Assembly (NCBI RefSeq): GCF_041146795.1
Contig: NC_135187.1
Location: 16,940,556 to 17,004,555 of the forward strand
Direction of reading: 5' to 3'
Length of the DNA: 64,000 nucleotides
DNA from: Maylandia zebra
Taxonomy: Eukaryota; Chordata; Actinopteri; Cichliformes; Cichlidae
The position numbers and the translations under genes are program-made. Below the pieces are notes generated by a model. The model saw only the letters and a list, made by a program, of their open reading frames with translations. It was not told where the DNA came from and did no database searches. The number at the start of each line of letters is the position of its first letter. Positions within the stretch are counted from its first letter, which is position 1. Positions 11,191-22,176 of this stretch are shown here, piece after piece.

Positions 11191-11539
11191 TGGGCCGCTA
11201 GTGGTAATAATGTAATAAGGTTGCAGAAAAGCAACTTTATTACAAGCAGAAAAATGTTTCTCATAGGTCACCAAATAGCTGTTGACCCCAATACTACCAG
11301 TATACCACAAAACCCGATGGGAGTCGAAGTCACCGGGTCGACTCTGGGGATCATAGGAATGGGACACATCGGATACAGAATTGCTCGGAGAAGCAAAGGG
11401 TTTGATATGAAGATCCTGTATCACAACAGAAACAGAAGGTAAGCACAGTTTGGACAGTTTATGAGTTTATGCGACAGAAAATTCTGTAATAACTGATCGA
11501 AAATATCCTGCTATAGTGAAATGAATACACACTATTCAA

Positions 11540-12030
11540 AAGAATTAAAGGAACACTTTAACACAAAATTAAATCAGATCTCAGTGTGAAGCACAGGGCG
11601 CCCACCCTGGACCTGCCAATTCTGGTATTCTATTGAATATGTTAACCAGGCTCCAGTGAGCACAGGGCCAGGATGTCGGGCCCTCAGAACCCCCTAATGA
11701 AGTCTGTTTCTGATTGTTTAGTCAGAGACATTCTCTCCAGTGGCCTGCTGGAGGTTATTTTATAGCTCAGGCAATGCTTATCAGGCTCCTCCTTGCACTA
11801 AGAGGCCAATACCAGTCCTGCTGATGAGTTAAGGACTTTCCAGCTCTCCTACAGTAACTGCCTGTCTCCTGGAAGCTCCTTCATGCTCTTGAGACTGTGC
11901 TGGAAGCAAATCTTCTGGCAAGTATTGGCGTGCCATGCTGGAGGACTTGGACTACTAGTGCAGCCTTTGTAGGGTCCAGGCATCATGATACCAGTAGTGA
12001 CACTGAGCCTAGCCAAATGCAAAACTAGGG
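11540..12030 (+). repeat. Probable interspersed repeat in pseudogene intron 2
   Basis: It begins ATTAAAGGAACACTTTAACA and continues with GAGCACAGGGCCAGGATGTC, wording that recurs in many teleost genomes (recognised from memory). Class unknown. It is absent from the parental intron. Confidence 0.5.
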
Positions 12031-12849
12031 ACAAAACAGTTTGAAAAGAAGAAGAGAGAAAAATGTCACTAGCCTCCGCCTGTAAAACCAATTCCTGCTT
12101 TAAGGTTTGTCTCATTGTTGCCACTTTAGTGCACCTGGTGTTAATTTTTATCATCACCAAAGCATTTGATACTGATTAAACTCCCTCTGCTACTCAACTG
12201 ATCAATATACCAGAAATTTAACTGACTTGATGCTGTTTAAATATATATTAAATATCCCAATTTTAAATCTGACGTTAATACAGTGTTTATTGTACATTTG
12301 TGATTATTTTGTGTGTGTGTATTGTTCAGGAGAGTTGAAGATGAGCAGTCAGTGGGGGGCGAGTTACTGTGAGAACATGGATGACCTGCTGAGGGAGGCC
12401 GACTTTGTTGTGCTCGTTGTCAACCTTTCCCCTGAAACCAAAGGCCTGATCAGCCACATGAGGGAGCTGTCCCTCATGAAACCCACTGCAACCCTGGTCA
12501 ACGTCAGCAGAGATGCGAGTCCTCACCAGTCTCTGTGCTTTCAGCCTGATTTTGTGACTTTTCATGTTTCAGGTCTGGCTGTTGATCAGGATGCTTTAGT
12601 CAAAGCTCTGCAGTCTGGAGAAATTCGAGCTGCAGCTTTAGATGTGACTCATCCTGAACCTTTACCCAGGTAATATGTCTCTGAAGACACCCACGCTCTG
12701 CAGTCAGAGCAGTACATCACATAATAATAATGATGAACTCTTACATGTGGGGTACTCAGGGTTAATGGCTTCTTGCATACAGTGTAAACAGAATCATTAA
12801 GTTGTGTTTTAAATGATGCTCTGTTTGTTTCAGACACATTAAAAAAGTT

Positions 12850-13440
12850 TAAAAAGCTGCTTGAAGACCCTTACATTGAAATCTTCTTCAGTTGGTTTCA
12901 TAATTTGTTTACCACATCTGACTTTAAAGATTTCAAATCTTGTCTCGTCTGACCATAGAACAGTTTTTCACTTTGCCTCAGTTCAGTTTAAATTAGATTT
13001 AGCCCAGCGAAGACATTATTTTAATTGGGGAGATGTGGGCTGGAAGTAGTTCACTTTCAAAATAAAAGCATGCAGACACCGTGAAACTCACAGAATAAAA
13101 GATTAAAATTACTTCCACCCTGTGACAGATGTAGGGATATCCATGATAGAATCAGGCCTGCTTTTAACGCCTTGCCCACAGATGACGGACATCCTGTATC
13201 GATTTTTCAGCCTTGTCTGTTGCGCCCAGAGATTCCTACAGATTCTCAGAATCTTCATAAAGTTTACATTCAGGAACATTATTCTAAAATTGTTCCAGAA
13301 TTTGTAAACTTGATTGTTGACCCTCTGGCTATCTTTACTTCTGAGACACTCGGCCACTCTAAGGTGCTCTTTTTATGCCCAACCATGTTACTGACCTGTT
13401 GCAAACTGACTAATTAAAGCTGTTTCTCTTTAGTAACTTA
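12850..13440 (+). mobile_element. DNA-transposon-type remnant in pseudogene intron 4
   Basis: Phrases such as TCGTCTGACCATAGAACAGT, TCTTTACTTCTGAGACACTC and GTTACTGACCTGTTGC match a widespread fish repeat whose minus strand encodes a degenerate transposase. No open frame survives. Superfamily not assigned. Confidence 0.5.
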
Positions 13441-13630
13441 CATGTCTGATTGTTATGCAATTTTCATCTTCTACACCACCTTTAATCTTACTTTAAGCAC
13501 AACAAGCTGGAGAGGAATATATTATCCCTTTACCACATCCTTGAAGGCATCCTTCATTTAAAGAGAAATAAAAATAGAATAAAAATGAAAGGAAGCGTGA
13601 ATGAACATCAGCTGACTCCTGATGCTTCTG

Positions 13631-14213
13631 TGAAGCATGTATATATATTTATATGTGCAATTCTGCCGAGTGTAAATAAATTATGTATGTTTTTACCACA
13701 CATACAATAGTACATATAAGGACAGAAGGAGGGACGGACGGATGGGTGGATGGATGGATCTATGGATGTATGTATCGATAGATAAATGAACACAGCACAG
13801 TTGAGGCAACAGAGTTGAGGATCTCTAACGCGCAGTAAATCTTTGCAGAGCTACAGTCTGACCGTTAACATGCCTGATCGTAATAGAAACACATAAAACA
13901 CCACTTTAAATGACAGTAAGTATAAAAAAAACACTTGGAGCTTTAAACAAATCTGTGGATGCTTGTTAAAGAAGTCTACTTAAAACTATTAAAAAACAAA
14001 CAAAGCTTCACTGTAACATTTAACTTGGGCATCCCCGCGTGGTACTGAAACCGTCATCAACAGTCGACACAGAGCCGAGCAGGTCCACAACGCGAGGAAT
14101 GAAAATAGAAGCGAAAGTTGCCTTGGGATTGTAATTTAGATGTCTAACTTTTAATTTAGTTTGTTTATCTGAAGGCTTGTAGGGTCGTGTGTGCCTGCTG
14201 GCTGAACAGCACC
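13631..14213. other. Intergenic region upstream of psmg2
   Basis: A degenerate (GGAC/GGAT)n simple repeat lies at about 13725-13775. The rest presumably holds the psmg2 promoter, but no clear core element was identified. Confidence 0.45.
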
Positions 14214-16610
14214 ATGTTTATCTCCTCGCAGAGCTCAGCACCCTCCTTCAGAGATTTTACCCTCGTCATGGTGAGTGACGGACGAAAATAATCCTCCCAT
14301 CAGTTCCTGCTTCATGCTTTCATATGAGACTCGTGTAATCACCAGGGGAAAACAAAAGCTTCACTTCTGTGATTTTCATCCAAGAAACTGGCTGTGTATA
14401 AAAATACCTTTAATTCCTACACGTGTAATGCAAAAGTCCTGTTAAACCCCTTGGATTCAAGCTGGGTGTTTGCGCCACGGTTACAGCCTTATTGTCCACT
14501 GTGGAGGGACGCAGAGGCACAGTCTTGAGCCAGCCCTTATTTCTTTGTATTTTCAGAGCAGTCTTTTTGTGTGTCAAGCCACTAAATATTTACCTGTGAA
14601 TCATTCAAGCTCATAAAAGACACCTAACTCAAGGGATGAATGAATGACACATGACACTACGCGCACCCTGTCACGATAATGCATGGCAACGTTTATTCCC
14701 ATTGTTTTAGTTACATCTATGGAAAATGTTAAAGAATAATAGTACAAATTTGTTTTTGCCTGCTGTATTTCCATGTATGTTTGAACAATTTGTTGCACCT
14801 GTTTTCCATTGTTATTGCAAAATATAAAGAAATAAGGGGTGACTTTAAACTTGCACAGTGCAATAAAACTACAAAAAAAAAATGCAACTGTCCTAAAACT
14901 TGAAAAAAACTTAGAGGCCTAGTAAAAACTGGACCTCTCTAACGCATGTTTTTCTTTATCAGATGTTTTGCACAACTAAAATGTGCTCAGGAAAAGGAAA
15001 AAGTGATTAAAACGATTCTCGCCTTCTCTTTACTTTTGTTACTTCTCTCCCTCTTTCCTCCTCCAGCCTGCGGTGGCTGTAGGTAACGTGGGTCAGCTGG
15101 CCGTGGATCTCATCGTGTCCACTCTGAACATGAGTAGGGTGGGCCACATACACACTGACTGTCTCATCCCGATGGCCGGGAACAACCCGTATGCCAGCAG
15201 CAAAGAAGATGGCGAGGAGCTGCACACTCCTGCTGAAGGTACAGTTGGGTCACTGCTGGTGCCTGTCTAACACAGAGATGTCGACATTTCTGATCAGAAA
15301 TTAAAAACAAAAACAAAACAACTCAGAAATGTTCCCTTCAAGTCTACTGTCTCTTTACTGCTGTGCGCTGGGATGTCCGCTATCCCAACTGTGATCTTCT
15401 GGTTGTTTTTAATCAGCACTGTCTTATTAGTTGACATTAGTCCTGTTGTTGTCAACCATCAGTCAGGTGATCAGCAGTTTTGTCTGCAGCTGCTGTGAAG
15501 TCAAAAGAAAAGTAACCCTCTGTAATCCACAGTTTACGCAGCAGCAGAACTGAAGCTGGCGGTCCTTCAGATCAGAGCACCAATTCTTCAGGTAACAATC
15601 AGTCATCAGTATGACGTCAGTTCATTCTCTGAGTTCCTTTCATACTGTATGCCTATTGTTGTTTTCTTTTGTTCTACCTTTGTTTAAACTGCAGTCAAAG
15701 ACCAAAAAGTTTCGTCAGCTGCTCGTGTCCTGGATCAAATCCAGCGGCTTCTCCAGGACTGTCGTCCTCTCCAGCAGCCACGCCTACCAGAGAGATGACC
15801 AGCAGCTGCAGGGGTAAGTACGACGCCATCGCCTTATTTCTTCACTTTTGCATTTTTCAATCATGTCTGCTCAACAAACACGTGTCTCTGCTAGCACTCC
15901 TTTGAGGTACCTGGTCACGCCGTCCCTGCTGAAAGGGAGCGCGGACGCTTTGAAGGAGCTGGGCTGGAGGGAAATGGAGCGAGTCCCGGCCTTCCCCGGA
16001 CTCACAGACGGAAACACGGAACCACGACTCTGCATCCCCGGAGGAGGCATCACCAAAGGACTTTACACAGACAGGTAGAGACAGGAGACCTGCAGGTAGA
16101 CAAAAGATCATCAAAAACACAGGGAGCTGGTTTTAAAATGATTTTTATTTTTGTGTGTAAGAGCATGGGTCACTGTTACAGTTTAATAATTATTCCAATA
16201 TAAATCACAATAAAGGTGTGTTCAGACACTTTTTCAGTATGTTGAAACGCCTCAGTAAGACTTCCTTGTTAATATTATTTGTGTTTGTGTGATCACGTGT
16301 GCTGCACAGTTGCAAAGAGGACCTCCCGCTGGCTGTGCTGCTGCTCTTCTGTTCAGAAGGTGACAACATCCCCGATGCCTTCGCTCTGGCGAACCACCTC
16401 AACGACTGGCTCCATCTGCTGGACGATAATGTAAGTGACACCACGGCGCAGCATTAAAGCAACCTAAAGTTTCAGAGGAGTGGTAATGTCACTGTGAGGA
16501 GAATCATTGCTCTCCAATTCTCCTTTCAGAGCAAACAGCCCAACAAATGGAAGATCCCGACTTCCTGGAGTCTCCTGTTTGGAAACGGCATCCCGCCTGC
16601 ACTGTTCTGA
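14214..16610 (+). CDS. psmg2: Proteasome assembly chaperone 2, 7 exons, 262 aa
   Basis: PSMG2 (PAC2) pairs with PSMG1 to scaffold the alpha ring during 20S proteasome assembly and keep it from misassembling. Coding exons are 14214-14270, 15067-15238, 15533-15591, 15695-15813, 15895-16074, 16310-16430 and 16530-16610; all introns are GT-AG and the frame is continuous (789 nt with stop). The protein begins MFISSQSSAPSFRDFTLVMP. It then shows GNVGQLAVDLIVSTLNMS, TDCLIPMAGNNPYA, VVLSSSHAYQRDDQQL, IPGGGITKGLY, SEGDNIPDAFALANHLNDWL and a C-terminal WKIPTSWSLLFGNGIPPALF. Human PSMG2 is 264 aa and aligns throughout from memory. ATG 14214 is the only start compatible with the family N-terminus. The gene faces ptpn2 tail to tail. 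Confidence 0.96.
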
Positions 16611-16899
16611 TATGTATAGTGTTTTAGTTTTTTACCCTCTATAATTTGTGTTTAATGCAAGACGTTTGCTCCACATATTGTCGTTTTCAGACCTCAGCAA
16701 CTCTCGACTGGGGTCAAACCCGGTGACTGATGGCAGCGCTGACATATAGAAAGATGGAAATTGCCCACATAAATCTCCTCCGTCTTGGAAATGTATCTTA
16801 AATAACTCAAACATAACAAAATAAAATGTACAAATACAGGATGTGACCCAAACATTCACTTCTGGACTGCTATTTCCTGGTTTAAAAAAATGTTTTTCT

Positions 16900-16905
16900 A
16901 ATAAA
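16900..16905 (+). terminator. psmg2: Candidate psmg2 polyadenylation signal AATAAA
   Basis: It lies about 290 bp after the psmg2 stop and is followed within about 20 bp by GGAATGTGGTGTG, a GT-rich downstream element. An earlier AATAAA-like site occurs near 16820. Confidence 0.5.
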
Positions 16906-17689
16906 ACGTTGCTACAGGAATGTGGTGTGAATTCATCTTGATTGTGGATCACTGGATTAAGCCTCCACCCACTTAACTGAAAGTGGTTGGCCAGGCTCCA
17001 TGCTGTATTCCTGGCAGTCCCACCTCTCTGTAATTTGATTCTTTTCTACAACCTATAATGGTAACAACAGCACAACGCTCCGATTCAAGCCATTTTGTGG
17101 TTTTCCTTTCAGTCTGAATCATTTTCTGTGTGTAGACCACTTGTGGGAAAGGAATGTCCTGCTGACAGCAGAGATTTTTTTAAGGGAGAGCAATAAAATA
17201 AAGTCCTGGATCTGAATAATTTGAAAGAAACAAGTAAATTTGAACTGAGGACATTAAATAAAATGGTGTATAAGCAGTTGAGGATTCCTAGTATAGTTTT
17301 GTATCTTGGATTTGTTTTCAGTTTCATTTTCACACTTTTGTTTGCTCATTTCAGTTCAGTTTTTACTGCTAATGATTTTTCAAGTTATTACTTTTAATTA
17401 TATCTTTTTAAATTAATATGGGGGTATTCATCAGGGGCAGATTTAAGGAGTTCAAAGCATTTTTTGTAATAAAAGCACTCTACTAAGTGCCATTTAGGCA
17501 TAAATAAGTTATTAAATATGTACACACAAGCCACTTAATGTTTATTTGATAGGCATAATTGACCACATTGAAGAAGAGGAAAAAAGAATATTGTTTTGGT
17601 TATTTTTTTGTTAGGGTACAAAAGATACTCACCTGTTTCTGTAGTTATACCTTTTCAATTGCTCTAATAATCGAATCAATCAATCACAC

Positions 17690-18210
17690 GGCAGCAACTC
17701 AGTGCATTTAAGCATGTAGACATGCTTGAGATGACATGCTAAAGTTCAAAACAAGCCTCAGAATGAGGAAGAAAAATCATTTAAGCCACTGGTGAATGTG
17801 GTGTGGTTGTTTGACGTGCTGGTCAGAGTATTTCACAAACTGCTGATCTGCTGGGAGTTTCCCCCATAGCCATCTCCAGAGTTTCCAGAGAATGGTCTGA
17901 AAAGGATAAAATATCCAGTGATTTTCTGGATACCTTGTTGGTGTCAGAGGAGAAGCAGAGGACTGCTTTGAGCTGACAGGAAATCAGTAGTAACTCAGAA
18001 TTACTGGTTACAAATGAGATATGCAGAAGTGCAAACCACGCTGGGTGCCACTCCAGTCAGCCAAGAACAGGAAACTGAGGCTTCAAAACTAAACAATAGA
18101 ATAAATTTGGAAGTATATTTCCTGGTCTGATGAATCTGCTGCAACAATGAGACAGTCAAAACTGTCCTGTCATCAGCAGTTCAGCCTGCTTCTGGTGCTG
18201 ACCACGCCCA
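17690..18210 (+). mobile_element. 5' half of a fossil Tc1-like element
   Basis: The plus strand follows a common fish Tc1 family (recognised from memory): GGCAGCAACTCAGTGCATTT, CTGCTGATCTGCTGGGAGTT, AGAATGGTCTGAAAAGGATA, GGTGCCACTCCAGTCAGCCA and CTGGTCTGATGAATCTGCTG. The last piece encodes a WSDE-type catalytic Asp region. Multiple indels and stops make it inactive, and the 3' half is missing. Confidence 0.7.
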
Positions 18211-19245
18211 CTTCCAAGTCTTGTTTTTATTAGTCGTCCCATTTCTTAAGCAAGAAGCTGCATTTTGTTTTCTATATAGTTTTAATTCAGGTTTTTAATT
18301 CAAATATTTTAATACTGACAATATTTCTTATCCTAAATTTTAGGATTCTCTCACATCCTGAAATTAGATAGAAGATTATAAGATGCCACGGAAGTAAACC
18401 AACAAAATACAACATAGAATAAAATTTGAACACAATAAATTGTTCATGGACAAACACAACTATTTTAAACTGGGTTTTTTCTGTTGTATAGCTCTTACTA
18501 TATTTACTGGGTCTCAGCATTTACAACCACTGTGGGCAACAACCTACATACTGCTAGTTTAGCTTAGTATGAAAACTAAAGGAAAAACTGACAAAAATCT
18601 ATCCTCCTGCTACTAAAAATGTTTAGTTTTACATCTTGAACACCAAATCATCATAAAATTACATTTAAAAAATGACTAAATATAATTTTATGGATGGTTA
18701 TGTGTCTTTGTAATCTTCGTTTAGCTTACAACTGATAATTTTAGCTAACCAAATACTAATTCTTCCAATTTATCCAGCTTCTTTTCATCCAAAAGAAGAC
18801 ATATATTATTGTTTTAATATTATTATTATTATTGTTATATTTCATTAATATAGCACCAAACCAACAGGTTTGTAGATAAATAACCACAGAAGAACAGTTT
18901 GTATGTAAACTAGATGATACCAGTTTTAATTACAGATTACACTCTAAAAAACAAAAACAAACTTAAGACAATTTGTTTCAAAAGGAGAACAAGTCAGCTT
19001 TAAATCAGCTTTCTACTTTATCCAGGTGTGTAACATAAGCTTTCGTCCTTTTTTCTTCTTCTTTTGGTATTCAGGGTTTCCTTTACAAGCAAAAATATGT
19101 CATTTTGTACACATCTCTCTTAAAAAAAAAAAGAAGAACACTATGTACATCATGGAAACATTACATGTCACTGAATTTCTCACATGGGAGCGAGACAGTG
19201 TGTTTCATTCAGCCGGCCCCACATCACCTGAAAAACTTCAAGTAA
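18211..19245. other. Intergenic gap between psmg2 and ptpn2
   Basis: AT-rich sequence with no recognised gene. It separates the converging 3' ends of psmg2 and ptpn2. Confidence 0.5.
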
Positions 19246-19251
19246 TTTATT
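19246..19251 (-). terminator. ptpn2: Possible ptpn2 polyadenylation signal
   Basis: TTTATT on the plus strand reads AATAAA on the minus strand, about 570 bp beyond the ptpn2 stop. Other AT-rich candidates exist, so the true 3' end is uncertain. Confidence 0.35.
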
Positions 19252-19822
19252 ATAAAAAATAGAACATTTTTTACTTTTGCCTCTGAAAAAATGTTTTTTA
19301 CCCTTTTCCAAAAATACACATATAAACAGCATTACAAATTGGCAATGCATAGCCCCTATTTTCAGTCTGAATTTCATGAATGTAAATGAGCGTAAAAGAA
19401 TGAGAAAGCTGCAAAATAATATTATTAATGCCAAAAAAGAGAGCGAGAGAAAGAAAAAACAAATCTTTTGACTCCGGAAGCAGCATTGACAGTTTAAGGT
19501 TGAGGTGTGGCCAGAGGGGTAAAGCGCTGGTGTGCTTGTCTTTAAACGAATGTCAAAGTGTCCACTGTAAACAATGAGGATGAGAGATCGGAAAGGTGAG
19601 CCGGAGGTGAACGTGATGTGTTCCTGATGGTAGAAGAAACAGAAATGTTGGCTCTAACTAATGATGATAGGCCGGTATGCAAGGGAAAAAAAAGACACAC
19701 AAGCAATGAAAAGGAAAAGGAGCGCTAGCTGAGGACATGGAGGTGAGGAAGATTGGGAGAGAGCTGGAGTTCCCTGCCGATGTTGGCTTTGCTGCCAGAG
19801 TTGTGGCTACAGGTGGAGGTGG

Positions 19823-22037
19823 TTAGTAGTCGCTGGTTTTCGCCCTGTGAAAAGAAAATAAAGAAAAATAAGTTCCTGTTAAACTCAAAAAAACTTTTTT
19901 CTGTCGGTCAGTGAAGCTTAAGAGTGATCAAAGGAAGCCGTGCTACGAAAAATCCCGTTAGTATCTTAGGCTTGGCCGAGCTGCCGTGATGAAACCGCAG
20001 AAAGCAGGAATCTAAAGATCACTTTGATCACATCAACATCAGACCGACTATCAGAGCAGCAAAAGCAGCTGTTATGCTTAATAAAACTCGTCACACTCAC
20101 AGGGGGTTTCCTGCATACAAAAATCCCCCCCAAAAGAAAAAGATCACCACAACTGTTTATTTGTTTATGGCCAGCAATACCATAGTAACCTTTTGTAACT
20201 TGAGGTCTTTGTCTCAACCAATCATATTTATGTACCCTCCAAAGGCTCGATGAGAGCCAGGAAAACCCCCGAGTGGTTCAGAAGCTTTCAGCTGAAACAC
20301 GAAAATGTTTCGTTATTTTAAAGCGTCCAAAGACATCCCTGTTTCGTTCTTTGCTTTTAGGACTAGCTTTGCATTGCCTTGCATGTGAAAGACTTTAGAT
20401 ACCAATATGATATTTCAGTGCCCAGTGTTTGTTTTAAAAGGCCAACCTCCAACAGTATCCAGCTGCTGAAGTTGCTCGTGTTTCGACTGCTGGTGTGGTT
20501 TGCCCTGTGCTGCTGATGATGTGTACACTTGGCTGTGGTACTGTATGAATCTGTGCTTCTGTGGGGAACGTTACCAACACACTACTGAAGTTCAGGTATA
20601 CAGAAATGCTACAGTGTAGTACCCAGCCGCACCCAGAGTACAGTAAAGGTAAGGAGTCTGTGTTAATTCAAGTCTATCATGCTCGAGTAAATTCTATTTC
20701 AACAAACAATGGCAGTGATTTTTATTGCACTTTCTGGAGGGTGCCAGAAATTCCTCTAGGCAGGAAAAGCCCTGCACACAACTGTAGTATGTAGTCATAG
20801 AGTCAAAGTGAGCTACCAAACCAGCTCCTCCAGTTCCAACGTGCAAGGGTAAAGACGTAGTGTAATCACAACCAACAATGGTATGTTACGGATACAGCCA
20901 AGCTTTTCCCCACATCTCAGAGAAATGTTTAATATTTTTGTAAAGTAAAGCAAAAGTTGCCCTCTCCATTAGATCTAATGATCAGTGCTAAAATGAAGAA
21001 CGTAGATGACTGCTGTAGAGCTGGAGTCGGGCCTGAAATTACACTTACATTAACTCTGACTGCTTTAATAACACATCAAACTACATGTGTGTAGTTTCAG
21101 CCTCTTCCGTTTTGAGGTCTGGGACTGTTGGTTGGATAGAAGTAAACACTGAAGCGCTTTACGTAACTTACAGGCACTTCAACTATTTCCAGACACACAA
21201 GCAAAGAAAAAAGAAAAGAAAAGAAAACGATCTAAAAATTAGTTGTTAGTTGAGCAACAGGAAGTGTTTTTGATCTTCCAGCCTGTTTAAGTAAGAAAAG
21301 CTGCTGATTTAATATTCAAACTTTATAAAGTCCAAAACACAATTGATGCACTTCACAATACACAAATCCACTAGGAAAACAGACACAATAAAGTCCTCAA
21401 GATAGAAAAAACATGCAGCAAATCCAGACATATCCACTCATTATTTTAAAAAGTTAAGCCAAAGCAGATGTTCTTTAAACCTGCATTCTTTCTATGTGGG
21501 GGGCAACTGTTTAGGGAGGCTTTCCGAATTCAACAAGATTATTTTAATATATTTTACTGTCTGCATTAAGTTAGAAGAAAAAGGATCACAAATCAGGGTA
21601 CGCCTTAGCAGAGCCACAGGCAGCTACAATCAGCTGTGTACTCTTTAGACTGTTTTTTAATTATCATCCTGAAAATACATCAATATATCTTTGAACTCTT
21701 TGATTTGTGTGTTTGAGATGCACTTCTGGCTGCTTCCTCTCACAAATGTTACAATGACACAGGTGAGGTTCCAGAAGTAAAAATCCCATTCATGTTCTCC
21801 AGGAGGATTTTTGATTATGGGCCATAAAACCAAAAAAACAAAACTAGCCTACCCACAATCTTAAATTGAATCGGCAACGTCTGTGATTGGTGGAGGCTGG
21901 TGTTACCGTGGCAATGTTTAAATCTGCAGATTGCTTAGTGGGAAGAAAGTTCAGAAACTGCAAGAGCTGTCACTGCAATCGGGAACAAAGAACTGTACCA
22001 TACACACAACTACACTATCCTTTACTAAACACAAACA

Positions 22038-22079
<42 letters not shown>

Positions 22080-22093
22080 TATATATATATATT

Positions 22094-22176
<83 letters not shown>

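Larger units (their letters stand above)
11250..13630 (+). pseudogene. Partial tandem duplicate of the GRHPR-like gene (exons 2-4)
   Basis: Copies of exons 2, 3 and 4 lie at 11267-11438, 12330-about 12513 and 12573-12669. Exons 2 and 4 keep their exact lengths (172 and 97 nt). Exon 3 carries one extra G in a G run near 12353-12358 (six G against five), which in the exon 2 frame gives an early stop. It also gained an ATG triplet near 12458. About 15 bp at its 3' edge, including the splice donor, is deleted. Exons 1 and 5 are absent. Similarity to the parent starts a few bases before the exon 2 acceptor and stops near 13630, just short of where exon 5 would begin. It is a non-functional fragment unless the frameshift is an assembly error. 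Confidence 0.85.

Noticed and set aside
12227-12673. 148-codon frame that looks like an intact dehydrogenase piece
   Set aside because: It is open only because the extra G in pseudogene exon 3 shifts the frame, and it starts in intron sequence; not a functional gene.
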